DNA of 34,715 nt from Acidobacteriaceae bacterium. GTDB lineage: Bacteria > Acidobacteriota > Terriglobia > Terriglobales > Acidobacteriaceae. The position numbers were made by a program, and so were the translations under genes. Shown piece by piece: positions 1-8,000 of the stretch (its first letter is position 1; the number at the start of each line of letters is the position of its first letter). The notes below the pieces were generated by a model, which did not search any database, was not told where the DNA came from, and was given only the letters and a program-made list of their open reading frames with translations. The DNA is taken from the NCBI GenBank assembly GCA_030041435.1, contig JASHNW010000125.1, forward strand, positions 1 to 34,715. The letters run 5' to 3'.

Positions 1-216
1 CAGGTTGAACCACTGCTGCAGAAAGTGAATGCGCAGCATGATGCTCAGCCCCGTCGGCGGACGCCCGTTCTCGCCCTTCGGATAATGCGGCCGGATCAGC
101 GCCTCCAGCTCCGCCCACGGCACCACCTGATCCATCTCCTCCAGAAACTGCTCCCGCCGCGTCTTCTTGCCGTATCTCTCGAATCCGCTCTGCGCCGCCA
201 GCGTCTGCTGTTTCAC
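1..216 (-). CDS. IS5-family transposase, N-terminal 72 residues (partial)
   Basis: Reading from a GTG at 216 the protein has the familiar IS5 transposase N-terminus: Gln/Thr-rich start, then GFERYGKKTRREQFLEEMDQ, VVPWAELEALIRPHYPKGE, and the RPPTGLSIMLRIHFLQQWF helix that in this family precedes the catalytic DDE domain. The open frame continues past base 1, so the catalytic part is not in the window. The GTG start is chosen because the family begins a few residues before this stretch and no upstream in-frame ATG is evident. It is probably functional elsewhere in the genome, but this copy cannot be judged. Confidence 0.85.
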   Translation of the reverse strand, partial: MKQQTLAAQSGFERYGKKTRREQFLEEMDQVVPWAELEALIRPHYPKGENGRPPTGLSIMLRIHFLQQWFNL

Positions 217-284
217 TCGCCCTTTTCCTCTACACCCCAGGTTATCTGCGCCGGCTGTGGATCGCAGAGTTAATCAGAGGTTCT
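1..284 (-). mobile_element. IS5-type insertion sequence, 5' end only (runs off the window)
   Basis: The minus strand carries the start of an IS5-type transposase gene. It is preceded by about 68 bases of non-coding DNA ending in AGAACCTCTGATTAACTCT (reading outward, ending at 284). The next four plus-strand bases, 285-288, are CTAG, the sort of 4-bp YTAR target that IS5-group elements duplicate, so I place the element edge at 284. The rest of the element lies outside the window, so neither the second terminal repeat nor the second target copy can be checked. Bases 1-197 recur exactly, in inverted orientation, at 34519-34715. Both window ends therefore stop at the same base inside the same repeat, as expected when an assembly breaks at a multi-copy IS. 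Confidence 0.75.
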
Positions 285-320
285 CTAGCAGGGTGGATAC
301 ACTGCGAAGGGAAGACGAAG

Positions 321-617
321 ATGGTGAAGATACCGCGGAAGGCCTACACGCTTGAGTTCAAGCAGGAGGCGGTGCGTCTGGTGGAGTCGGGCCAGCGTGT
401 TTCCGAGGCGGCGCGCAGCCTCGGGATTGTGGAACAGGCTTTGGCGAACTGGGTGAAGGCCCACCGTGCGGGCAAGCTGCGCGGCTCGGGCAGGGGCGCC
501 GAGCTGACCGCCGAGCAGATGGAGATCCGGCGCCTGCGCGCGGAACTGGCGCGGGTGACGATGGAGCGCGACATCCTGGGAAAAGCCACGGCGTTCTTTG
601 CAAAGAGCCAGAAGTGA
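321..617 (+). CDS. IS3-family transposase OrfA (helix-turn-helix subunit)
   Basis: The protein has 98 residues. It has a basic N-terminus, then a transposase_8-type helix-turn-helix (YTLEFKQEAVRLVESGQRVS and the following AARSLGI...LANWVKAH) and a C-terminal leucine-zipper-like helix (MEIRRLRAELARVTMERDIL) ending in KATAFFAKSQK. In IS3 elements this subunit binds the terminal repeats and is fused to OrfB by programmed -1 frameshifting. Here the orfA stop TGA (615-617) overlaps the orfB GTG start (614-616), so coupling or frameshifting could join them, although no classical A6G slippery run is seen. The length is normal for the family. Confidence 0.9.
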   Translation: MVKIPRKAYTLEFKQEAVRLVESGQRVSEAARSLGIVEQALANWVKAHRAGKLRGSGRGAELTAEQMEIRRLRAELARVTMERDILGKATAFFAKSQK

Positions 618-1507
618 AATACGCCTTTATCGATCGACATCGTTCCGTCTGGCCAGTCAGTGTGCAGTGCCGGGTGCTCGGCGTCAGCGCCAGCGGCTAT
701 CACCAGCACCGGTTGCGGCGGGCGAGGATCGCCCAGCGGCGGCATCTGACCGATGAGGCGCTGCTGGGGCACATTCGTGCGGTGCATGCTGAGACACGCG
801 GCGCTTACGGCTGGCCGCGCCTGTGGCGGGAGTTGCTCAAACGCGGCCTGCGCGTGGGCAAGCAGCGCGTGCAGCGACTGATGCAGAAGCATGGCATCCG
901 GGCGCGCGGCAGGCGGCGCTTCCGCGTGGCCACCACCGACAGCCGGCATGATCTGCCCATCGCACCCAACCGGCTGGAGCGCAACTTCTTGCCGCCGCGT
1001 CCGGACACGGCGTGGTCGGGCGACATCACGTATATCGCGACCGAAGAAGGCTGGCTGTTTCTGGCGGTGGTGATCGATCTGTTCAGCCGGCGCGTCGTGG
1101 GCTGGAGCCTGCAGCCGCACATGGAGCGCAGCCTGGTGATCGATGCTCTGGAGATGGCCTGGCAGCAGCGGCGGCCATCCGGGGGCGAGTTGCTGTTCCA
1201 CAGCGATCGCGGCAGTCAGTATGCCAGCCGGGACTTCACGCGGCTTCTCGACAGGCACGGCATCACCGCCTCGATGAGCCGCAGGGGGAACTGCTGGGAT
1301 AACGCCTGCAGCGAGACGCTGTTCGGATCCCTGAAGGTGGAGTGGCTCGACGGCCAGCGCTTCGCGACGATCCGCGAAGCTAAGGACGCGGTGCTCGAAT
1401 GGCTGCGCTGATACGATCGCAGCCGCATGCACTCCACGCTCGATTACTCCAGTCCAGCCGAGTACGAACGACGCTGGCGGGAGAAGCAAACTCAGGCCGT
1501 CGCATGA
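614..1507 (+). pseudogene. IS3-family transposase OrfB, interrupted by an in-frame TGA
   Basis: The frame from GTG 614 encodes an IS3 integrase core (rve domain). It shows ETRGAYGWPRLWREL in the HTH_21 region, then the catalytic residues in order: Asp in WSGDITYI, Asp in HSDRGSQYAS and Glu in CWDNACSETLFGSLKVE. Translation stops at TGA 1409-1411 after 265 residues. The same frame then continues with YDRSRMHSTLDYSSPAEYE to a second TGA at 1505-1507. That tail is the conserved end of IS3 OrfB, where the family usually has Trp-Tyr-Asn/Asp before the Arg-x-His-Ser-Thr motif. The simplest reading is a TGG-to-TGA nonsense change removing the last 31 residues. All three catalytic residues remain upstream of the stop, so residual activity cannot be excluded. 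Confidence 0.85.
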
Positions 1508-1529
1508 GCTCCAGCGGCGACCCAGGCAG

Positions 1530-1578
1530 GCGGCGGTAATGTGGAAATCGATGAAGCCGATTTCCACATTACCGCCGC
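1530..1578. repeat. Perfect 21-bp inverted repeat with 7-base loop
   Basis: Bases 1530-1550 are the exact reverse complement of 1558-1578, separated by ATGAAGC. The arm contains GCGGTAATGTGGAAATCG. The repeat lies 23 bases after the second stop of the IS3 orfB frame. It could fold into a very stable RNA hairpin, but no U-run follows, so it is not a standard intrinsic terminator. The arm has the look of a mobile-element terminal repeat, so two outward-facing ends left after an excision or joined head to head are another possibility. I cannot decide between these. Confidence 0.8.
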
Positions 1579-1591
1579 ACGACGGCTACGA

Positions 1592-1609
1592 CGAGATAAG
1601 CTAATCTCG
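1592..1609. repeat. Small 6-bp inverted repeat
   Basis: CGAGAT (1592-1597) and ATCTCG (1604-1609) are separated by AAGCTA. The hairpin is small and sits just beyond the large inverted repeat, in the non-coding DNA between the IS3 remnant and the small minus-strand gene. No function can be assigned; it may be chance. Confidence 0.35.
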
Positions 1610-1713
1610 CCTGAACCAACTCGCTAAGGTGTACGCATTCCAAGGGCAGGGTCACCGAGATCACAGCATTGCTCTTGCGATCATTCTTGAATTCGAGGTT
1701 GGGGTTTTCTCTT

Positions 1714-1941
1714 TTACCTTTGATATTGCTCCTCAGTCAACTCTAGCCAAATGCCGCCTCGGCCCATGTCGATGGCGCGCTGTATAGTCTGGCGTCCCTC
1801 CAGGTTCGGCCGGAATCCGACGCGCTCAGCGATTTCAAACAATCTCTCTTGCCGAACCAGATTTAGATGAACCGGGATGGGTGTCTTCAGATCTTCCTCA
1901 AGGAACTGGCATCGCCAGCCGCTCTGGGTTTGGAAAGACAT
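1714..1941 (-). CDS. Small hypothetical protein (75 aa)
   Basis: The frame starting at ATG 1941 reads MSFQTQSGWRCQFLEEDLKT and ends GGIWLELTEEQYQR. It is a compact soluble-looking alpha/beta protein with no membrane segment, signal peptide or cysteine motif. The composition (mixed charge, hydrophobic spacing, a Gly-Arg-Gly-Gly turn) is more protein-like than the surrounding shadow frames, and two thirds of it seems to form one amphipathic domain. A longer frame back to 1995 adds a very basic N-terminus that looks non-coding. No clear Shine-Dalgarno sequence precedes ATG 1941. I do not recognise the family and assign no function. Its position between an IS remnant and the cluster gives no hint of a role. 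Confidence 0.5.
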   Translation of the reverse strand: MSFQTQSGWRCQFLEEDLKTPIPVHLNLVRQERLFEIAERVGFRPNLEGRQTIQRAIDMGRGGIWLELTEEQYQR

Positions 1942-2649
1942 GTAATCACGACGACGAGGTTTTCTCTCATCAGAACACTGTCGCTTCGCCCGCATCGAGG
2001 GCTATCGCCTCACGCTGACGCGTCTGGAAGAGCAGTTCAGGGACAGGGCCATCAACCTCGAAAAAATGTCGGCTGCCGTTGCCGGACAACTTGCGAGAGA
2101 ATTTCTCTGCGCACCGTGGCGCCGGTCGGAAACAGAACGGGCAGGCTGCGGCGAAGGAATGCGCCTTGCCGCCTTTCAGTTCCTTTCGCAGTATCAGAAA
2201 GCTGTACGCGATCTGACACGACCAAGGTATATAAGGGATCGACCCCATGGGTGACGGGCAGCAGGTCGCGATTAAGGTGTTCCCCAGATTTATTGACCGA
2301 TGCGACCACTGTCGAGACCCTTTTGGCGTGAGCCCCTCAGTTTGCTGTCTATTCGGAGGAATGCCCAGCAGTGAGAAATCTATGGAGCGAAGGCGGAATC
2401 TTATTTTCCGACACCGGAAACATAGGGCCGTTGCCGGTCGGGATGAACTGTTCGATCGTAGTCTCTGGCCCGCGCCCAATTTCGGACGTCGTTTTTTGCG
2501 GCCCGTCATCATTGGAGAACGCGAGTGCGATATGATTACCTCCATTCCTCCTGGAACAGCATTGCCGGGAATTGAATCCGCGCCCGTAATTAGTTATCCT
2601 ATCTTCTACCCCACTGAAATCTTTCGCTTCCCGCTGGAGACGGTGAATT
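1942..2649. other. About 0.7 kb without a convincing gene; possible pseudogene fragment
   Basis: No frame here has a believable start, ribosome site and protein-like composition together. On the plus strand an open stretch from about 1947 to 2254 reads RIEGYRLTLTRLEEQFRDRA, then AINLEKMSAAVAGQLAREF, which looks like a real helical protein segment. It has no start codon before Met at 2066, and it becomes Cys/Arg-rich and unlike a protein after about 2100. It may be the remnant of a decayed gene cut by rearrangement at the IS junction. The 3' part of the region holds a candidate promoter for the patatin-like gene (2572-2600). Confidence 0.45.
2572..2600 (+). promoter_or_regulatory. Candidate sigma-70-type promoter for the patatin-like gene
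   Basis: TTGAAT (2572-2577) and TATCCT (2595-2600) are spaced by 17 bases in a locally AT-richer stretch. They lie 50 bases before the ATG at 2650. A GGAGA Shine-Dalgarno candidate follows at 2636-2640, a slightly long 9 bases from the start. This rests on motif match and position only. Confidence 0.45.
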
Positions 2650-4461
2650 ATGCAACCGTTTTATCTCGCGATGAATATGGCTGGCACCGTCTCCACGGGG
2701 GCGTACACGGCCGGTGTGGTCGATTTTCTTATCGAAGCGATGGACGCCTGGACGGCAACACGCGATGAGCAATTCCGGCAATTCGGCGAAGATTACGACC
2801 GCTGGACCATTCCGCCCCATGAGGTGCGGCTGGCGGCCCTCACCGGCGCCTCGGGGGGAGGGATGGTGGCATCACTTGTTGCGGCGGCTTTGTCGCAGCC
2901 ATTTGTGCCGGTTACGTCGCAGGCTTCGCCTAGCAGCTCCGCCAGCAATATCATCTATAGCAGCTGGGTGGAGCAAATCGACGCCAGAGATCTGCTGGGG
3001 CATACAGATCTGGATGCATCAGGCGGCAAAGTGCATTCTCTGCTGGACTCTACCGTTGTCCACCGGATAGCCCACGGTGCGCTGCGGATCGATTCTCCTC
3101 TCCCCAAACCTCGAGTGTGGGTGAAAGATGGCCTGAAACTCGTCCTCTCGGTTACCAACCTCGGAGGGACTCCATATGCGATCGAACCGCAAACGCAGTC
3201 CGATTCTGCGCGGGCACTGAACTTTGCAGACCGGCAGGATTTCGGGATTTGCTGGGACGCCACATCATGCAGCGATGACGCAATCTTACTCAATGCTCGC
3301 GGTGGCCCGGAGTGGCACACGCTGGCCAGTACGGCCATAGCAACCGGGGCATTTCCTCTTGTTCTTGCTTCCCAGGCTTTAACTCGCTCGGGCCGGGAAT
3401 ACAACCTGCGGCAGGAGATCGTTCCTGAAGTCGATCCAAAGTGCGGAGATGACGGACGATGCATCTGCAACAAGACTGCCCCGTTGCCGCCGTCATGGGA
3501 TGTCTCCGACGACATGGAGTTTCGCACAGTCAACGTCGACGGTGGCCTGACGAACAACAGTCCCTTCGATTTTGCGAGGCGGGAACTTGCGGGCCTGCCT
3601 CCCGAGAACCCCAACGGACACAACCCGCGCGACCCCAAACTGGCAGATCGGGCGGTGATCAATATTGCGCCGCTGGATTCCGTCACTCCCGCGAAGCTTC
3701 CTTCCATGCCGCAGGGTGACCTTTGGTCGGTGGTGACTCGCCTGGTAAATGTGCTCGTAAACCAGAGCAGGATCCAGGGTGAAAACCTGCAGCTCACCTC
3801 CGACCCAGCGGTAGCTTCGCGGTGGCTGATCGCCCCGACTACAGATCTGGGCGGAACTGAGCCGCTCGCGGGGGCCCTCGTCGGAGCATTCGCGGGCTTC
3901 ATTTCGCAACGATTCCGTCAACACGATTATCAACTGGGGCGCAGAAATTGCCAGCAGTTCCTGCGGAGGTACTTCGGAGTACCCTGGGACAATGTCCTGT
4001 TGCGGCAGTACAAAATGACTAAGGCGACCCGCAGTCGACTCGACCAGGAATTCGGACTGGATTCGGAATATCGCGCCTCCGCCGGATCCCCCGTACGGCT
4101 TTGTCCGCTGATCCCCGTGATGCCTTCTCTACAGCCCGAGATCAGAGTCACGCGCGACGCGATCGGTCGGCGGGAACTGGACCAAGTTGTTGGAATGGCA
4201 TTGGATCGGGTACACAGGGTTGCGCTTGCCCTGCTCAGCCATGGGGCAAGGACTCCCGATTTCGCCTTTCACGCGGCCTGGCCGTACCTGAAGAGCCGCC
4301 TGGGTGATTATCTTACTTTCCGTGCATCCGCGGACTTGGCCCGGAACGGATTTCTGCGGAATGATCCGGAACCTCCGGGGGTTAACGGCGATGAAACAAT
4401 CCTTGACGAAATGAAGAGATTGCGGGAGGAGATGGCTTCGCTAAGAAATCTGCTAGGCTGA
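2650..4461 (+). CDS. Patatin-like phospholipase family protein
   Basis: The protein has 603 residues. Near the N-terminus it has an oxyanion-type glycine stretch (NMAGTVSTGAYTAGVVDFL) and the nucleophile elbow GASGGG with Ser68. It has the second dyad motif DGG at Asp297 (VNVDGGLTNNSPFDF). Ser plus Asp-Gly-Gly is the Ser-Asp catalytic dyad of patatin lipases, which hydrolyse acyl esters of lipids. There is no signal peptide, so it is probably cytosolic or peripheral to membranes. It is longer than simple patatins (about 300 aa); residues beyond 400 have no motif I recognise, and the last about 20 residues look coiled-coil. It precedes the PKS operon on the same strand but has separate promoter signals on both sides, so it may or may not be part of the pathway. 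A role in acyl release or lipid remodelling would be inference. Confidence 0.85.
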   Translation: MQPFYLAMNMAGTVSTGAYTAGVVDFLIEAMDAWTATRDEQFRQFGEDYDRWTIPPHEVRLAALTGASGGGMVASLVAAALSQPFVPVTSQASPSSSASNIIYSSWVEQIDARDLLGHTDLDASGGKVHSLLDSTVVHRIAHGALRIDSPLPKPRVWVKDGLKLVLSVTNLGGTPYAIEPQTQSDSARALNFADRQDFGICWDATSCSDDAILLNARGGPEWHTLASTAIATGAFPLVLASQALTRSGREYNLRQEIVPEVDPKCGDDGRCICNKTAPLPPSWDVSDDMEFRTVNVDGGLTNNSPFDFARRELAGLPPENPNGHNPRDPKLADRAVINIAPLDSVTPAKLPSMPQGDLWSVVTRLVNVLVNQSRIQGENLQLTSDPAVASRWLIAPTTDLGGTEPLAGALVGAFAGFISQRFRQHDYQLGRRNCQQFLRRYFGVPWDNVLLRQYKMTKATRSRLDQEFGLDSEYRASAGSPVRLCPLIPVMPSLQPEIRVTRDAIGRRELDQVVGMALDRVHRVALALLSHGARTPDFAFHAAWPYLKSRLGDYLTFRASADLARNGFLRNDPEPPGVNGDETILDEMKRLREEMASLRNLLG

Positions 4462-4510
4462 TACGGTGCAGCAACCTCGAAAGAAAATCAGCTGGCGTCT
4501 ATTTTCCGCA

Positions 4511-4539
4511 TTAGAAACCCTGTCGGTCGCTACTATAAT
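4511..4539 (+). promoter_or_regulatory. Candidate promoter of the plus-strand PKS operon
   Basis: A perfect -10 box TATAAT (4534-4539) is preceded at 17 bases by TTAGAA (4511-4516), a weak -35. It lies in the 192-base gap after the patatin-like stop, with start codon 4654 about 110 bases downstream, which leaves room for a leader. It is the best -10 match I noticed in the window and stands just upstream of a run of closely packed genes reaching to about 20.6 kb. Confidence 0.5.
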
Positions 4540-4653
4540 CAATTAGTCATCAGCTTTCACCTGAAGGTATCGAAACTGTACCGGGGAAATGCTCCTCTGC
4601 ATCTCCTGCCGCTGTTGTTAGCAGCTCCTAACAATGGGATAGAGGGTATCGCG

Positions 4654-5013
4654 ATGAAATATCTAATTGTCGCCAAATCAAGGAGGAACCAGCTCCTGGA
4701 CCCGGGCAAGGCGTCCCTTCCGGATATGCTTGACGCTCGCGATAAGATGCATGCAGCCAAAGCGAGTGGGGTCATCGAGGGCGTCTACGCGCTGGTCGCA
4801 GGCGGCAGCGTCTGGATTGTGAACGCCGACTCGCATGAGAGCCTGGCTCGCACGCTGCGCAAATACCAGCTTTCAGACGCGGCGGACGTTGAAGTCATTC
4901 CGGTGATCGACGCGTTCTCGGTTCTGGACGAGCGGATCGAACATATCTCCACGACCCCAGGCAGGGCCAACGGCTCTCCAGGTGCAAATCACTCCAGTTT
5001 GCGGCAAGTTTAA
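4654..5013 (+). CDS. Small ferredoxin-fold protein resembling muconolactone isomerase-like/DUF3303-type proteins
   Basis: The protein has 119 residues and starts MKYLIVAKSRRNQLLDPG. ATG 4654 is chosen over a longer frame because GAGGG (4642-4646) sits 7 bases before it. The order beta strand (MKYLIVAK), helix (ARDKMHAAKASGVIEGVYAL), glycine turn and strand (GGSVWIVNADSHESLARTL), then VEVIPVIDAF is the beta-alpha-beta pattern of dimeric alpha+beta barrels, especially small proteins related to muconolactone isomerase. The C-terminal about 25 residues look disordered. It stands 15 bases before the first PKS gene, so it may be a cyclase-, isomerase- or chaperone-like partner of the PKS; that role is inferred from position. 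No catalytic residue set can be assigned. Confidence 0.7.
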   Translation: MKYLIVAKSRRNQLLDPGKASLPDMLDARDKMHAAKASGVIEGVYALVAGGSVWIVNADSHESLARTLRKYQLSDAADVEVIPVIDAFSVLDERIEHISTTPGRANGSPGANHSSLRQV

Positions 5014-5028
5014 GTCTCCGATGAGGCA

Positions 5029-8000
5029 ATGAGACCGGCAGATCAAAATCCGGGAATCGCCGTTGTCGGAATGGCGATGCGCGGCGGCGATTACGCAACG
5101 GCAGCCGAATTCTGGCAGCAAAGCCTCGCGTCGGCCGTCTCCCCGTCGGCAAACGCCGGCCCTGCGCCTGCCGCCGACACCCCGCTAGGTTCGCTGCTTT
5201 CAGACGCGCTCGCCGATGCGCACTGGAGTGAATTACGCGACATGCCGGCGTTGGTCGCATGCAGCGGCCGGATGTTCGATGCCTCCGTCAGGGAAGCTTC
5301 ATCTGTCGTCGCGCGTCGCCCTGCCTCTGCGAACAGCGCTCGCGATCTCGAGTGCCTCCGCGAAGCAGCCCGCCGCCTGCGCGATCAAAACGCGAGCGCC
5401 ATTCTTGCTGTAGCGATCGAGGAAGGCCCCGCGTGGCGCGGTGTGGCTTTAGCGCTGAAGCGCGAAGCCGACGCCGAGCGTGATGGAGACGCGGTGTATG
5501 CGATTCTTCAGCCGGAAGATATCCCGTCAACCTGTGCGGTAGCGGAGATATGCCTGCCGGCCAACGATTCGATCGAAGCGACCGAATGGCGCGCGTTGCG
5601 CGCAAGGATCGCCGACCCGGAAAGGGTCGTCCCGCAAACGAGAGCAGCCGTTCGCCGTTGTGAGTCGGAGTTCGACCGGATGGCAGCCGTCGTCCGTATA
5701 GCCTTCGCGCTCCACACGCGGATAATCCCACCTAGCGAGGGGGTCCCGGCGGAACCGGGTACTGGCTTCTACGAAACGCCGGAACCGCTCCCGTGGATAC
5801 ACGGAGACGTGAGATCTCCCCGTCATGGCATCGTGCTGTTGCGCGATTCGACCGGGATCCTTTCCGGCGCGGTCCTCCGCGAATATACCGGCTCCCACCC
5901 CCACTCATCCGAAGCGTTAGTTCCGCAAAAGGAATGGGAAGTCTTCACGATCGCCGCACCCGATCGCGCGCGCCTGCTGGAGGATGCCCGGGACTTGCTC
6001 GCCGCCATAGAAGCGTGTCCGAACCGGTTCGCCGGAGGAGCCTACAGCACGGGAGCAGGAGCCTATCGGCTGGCGATCGTGGGAAAGAATGGTCCGGACT
6101 TCGCCGCCAAATTGCGTCAGGCGCTCCAGGCGATTCCCCGCAGCAGAAGGCGGCCGCAAATCGCCGAAGGCGTTTACTACGGGGAGCCGGCCGACGCCGC
6201 GCAATTTAACGGCAAACTCGCATTTCTTTTTCCCGGCTTCAACTCCGAGTATCCGGGAATGTTCCGCGATCTTTGCCTGCACTTCCCGAGCGTCCGGGAA
6301 TGGTTCGATTGTATGGACCGATTTGCAGGATTACGGCACGGGTTCTTTCCGAGCGATCTCGTCTTCCCGCCCCCGGGAGGTATGGCTGCGGAAGAGCGCG
6401 AGGCGATGGAACGGGAACTCAAACTGGGCGGCCCTTCGAGCCTGGTTGCCAGCCTCGCGATGTTTGACCTGCTCCGGCAGCTTGGAGTCGAGCCGGATTG
6501 CATCGCCGGGCACAGCAATGGAGAGAACGCCGCTTTGATCTCGGCGGGCATTCTACAGTGCCCCACGAAAGAGTCCGTGTTCGACATCATCCAGGTGGTC
6601 ACCACCCATTTCCGGAAAACGGGGAGGCCGCATGTGGAGGGCTTCTATCTGGCCGTGAGTGGGCTTAGTTGCGAGCAGATCGCGGAGGTTGTCGCCGCCA
6701 GTGACGAACGCGTGTGCGTGGCAATGGAGAACTGCTCGAACCAGATGGTGCTGTACGCGTACGCCGAAGAGGATGCGAGGGTGCGCCGGCGGCTGGAGGA
6801 AGCGGGTGGCCTGTGCCTTTCATTGGCGGCTGAGCGCCCCTACCATACACCGTTTTTCGGCGCGCAGGCAGATTTTCTGAGAAGCACTTACAGCTCGATT
6901 GGGATTGGACCAGGCCGGTACCCGGTCTACAGCACGGCGCTGGCAGCGCCTTTTCCGGATGATCCCGAGAACATCCGGGCCATGGCCCTGTTGCAGTGGA
7001 CCCAGCCGGTACGCTTTCAGGACACGATTCGCAGGATGTACGAGGACGGTGTGCGGATTTTCGTTGAGGCAGGCCCCGATGCGACGCTGACAGGGTTCGT
7101 CAAAGACATTCTGCGGGGGCAGAATCACTTGGCGGTCGCTTCCAACAGCCGTCACAAGGACGGCCTGGAAAAGGTGCTGCAGGTGATTGCCGCCCTGTTC
7201 GCTCTGGGGCGAACGACCGGTAGGTTCAGCCCTGCACCAAAGGGCAAGTTTCCTCTGCCCAAATCGCAGCAGGCCGTCGCTCCCGATGTGGTGGAGGGGC
7301 CGGCCATCGACGGCGATCAGGAGTGGCGGTCCGTGCTGTTGCAGCTCCATTTTGCGTTGATGAACGATTTCCTGGAGAGCCAGCGCCGCGTTCTGAGTGC
7401 CGCGGCCGCCAGCCTGTGCGAGCCGGAGGCTGCGCTTTCAGAGCACGCACACGCATCGTCGGGGAAGAAGACGGCGCGTCCGGCGCCGATGCTGGGGAAG
7501 ATCCTCGAACACGACGGCCGCCGTCTCTATGCGGAAAGGCTGATCTCGATCGAGAACGACACGTTCCTGCTCAACCACATGCTGGGCCGTTCCATCTCGC
7601 GTCGTCAGCCTGAGCTTCATGCGTTGCCGATCGTGCCGTTCACCATGACGATGGAGATCATCGCGGAGGCTGCGCTGTCCCTGGTCGGCAGCGGACGCGT
7701 GATCGCCCTGAGCGACATGCGCGGATTTCGCTGGCTGGCGGCGGATCGCGGAAGGTTGCGGATCGGAGTCGAAGCGGAGGCCCTCTCCTCGCTTGGCGGC
7801 GGCGCAGCTGTGCGAGTTCGCGTATTTGAGCTGGATGCTGCAGCTCAGCGCTCTCTGGCCTTTGAAGGCACCGTCCACCTCGCGAGTGATTATCCGGCGT
7901 CGCCACAACCGCTGGAGATCCGGTTCGAGCGGCCCGCCGCACCAGAGATCACGACAGAGTTCTTCTTTGAAGAGTGCACCTACAACGGGCGGGTGTTCCG

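Larger units (their letters stand above)
289..1510 (+). mobile_element. IS3-family insertion sequence, orfB interrupted
   Basis: Two overlapping frames, orfA (321-617) and orfB (from 614), form a typical IS3-family transposase unit. The IS5-type element ends 36 bases upstream of orfA at a CTAG site, so it may have landed in, or next to, the IS3 left end. I could not identify a matched pair of IS3 terminal inverted repeats, so the coordinates given are the coding core plus the short leader, not true ends. OrfB carries an in-frame TGA, so this copy is probably dead unless it is helped by another copy. Nested IS elements at the cluster edge suggest a history of rearrangement or transfer. Confidence 0.7.

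Noticed and set aside
344-1567. 407-codon open frame on the minus strand across the IS3 element
   Set aside because: It is antisense to a clear IS3 transposase pair, is Ala/Arg/Pro-rich without motifs and has no ribosome site; GC-rich DNA often leaves such frames open.
1970-2545. 191-codon minus-strand frame, and the 2247-2768 plus-strand frame, in the gap before the patatin-like gene
   Set aside because: Both have Ser/Arg/Cys-rich composition, no ribosome site and no motif; the plus-strand frame also runs into the patatin-like gene in another register.
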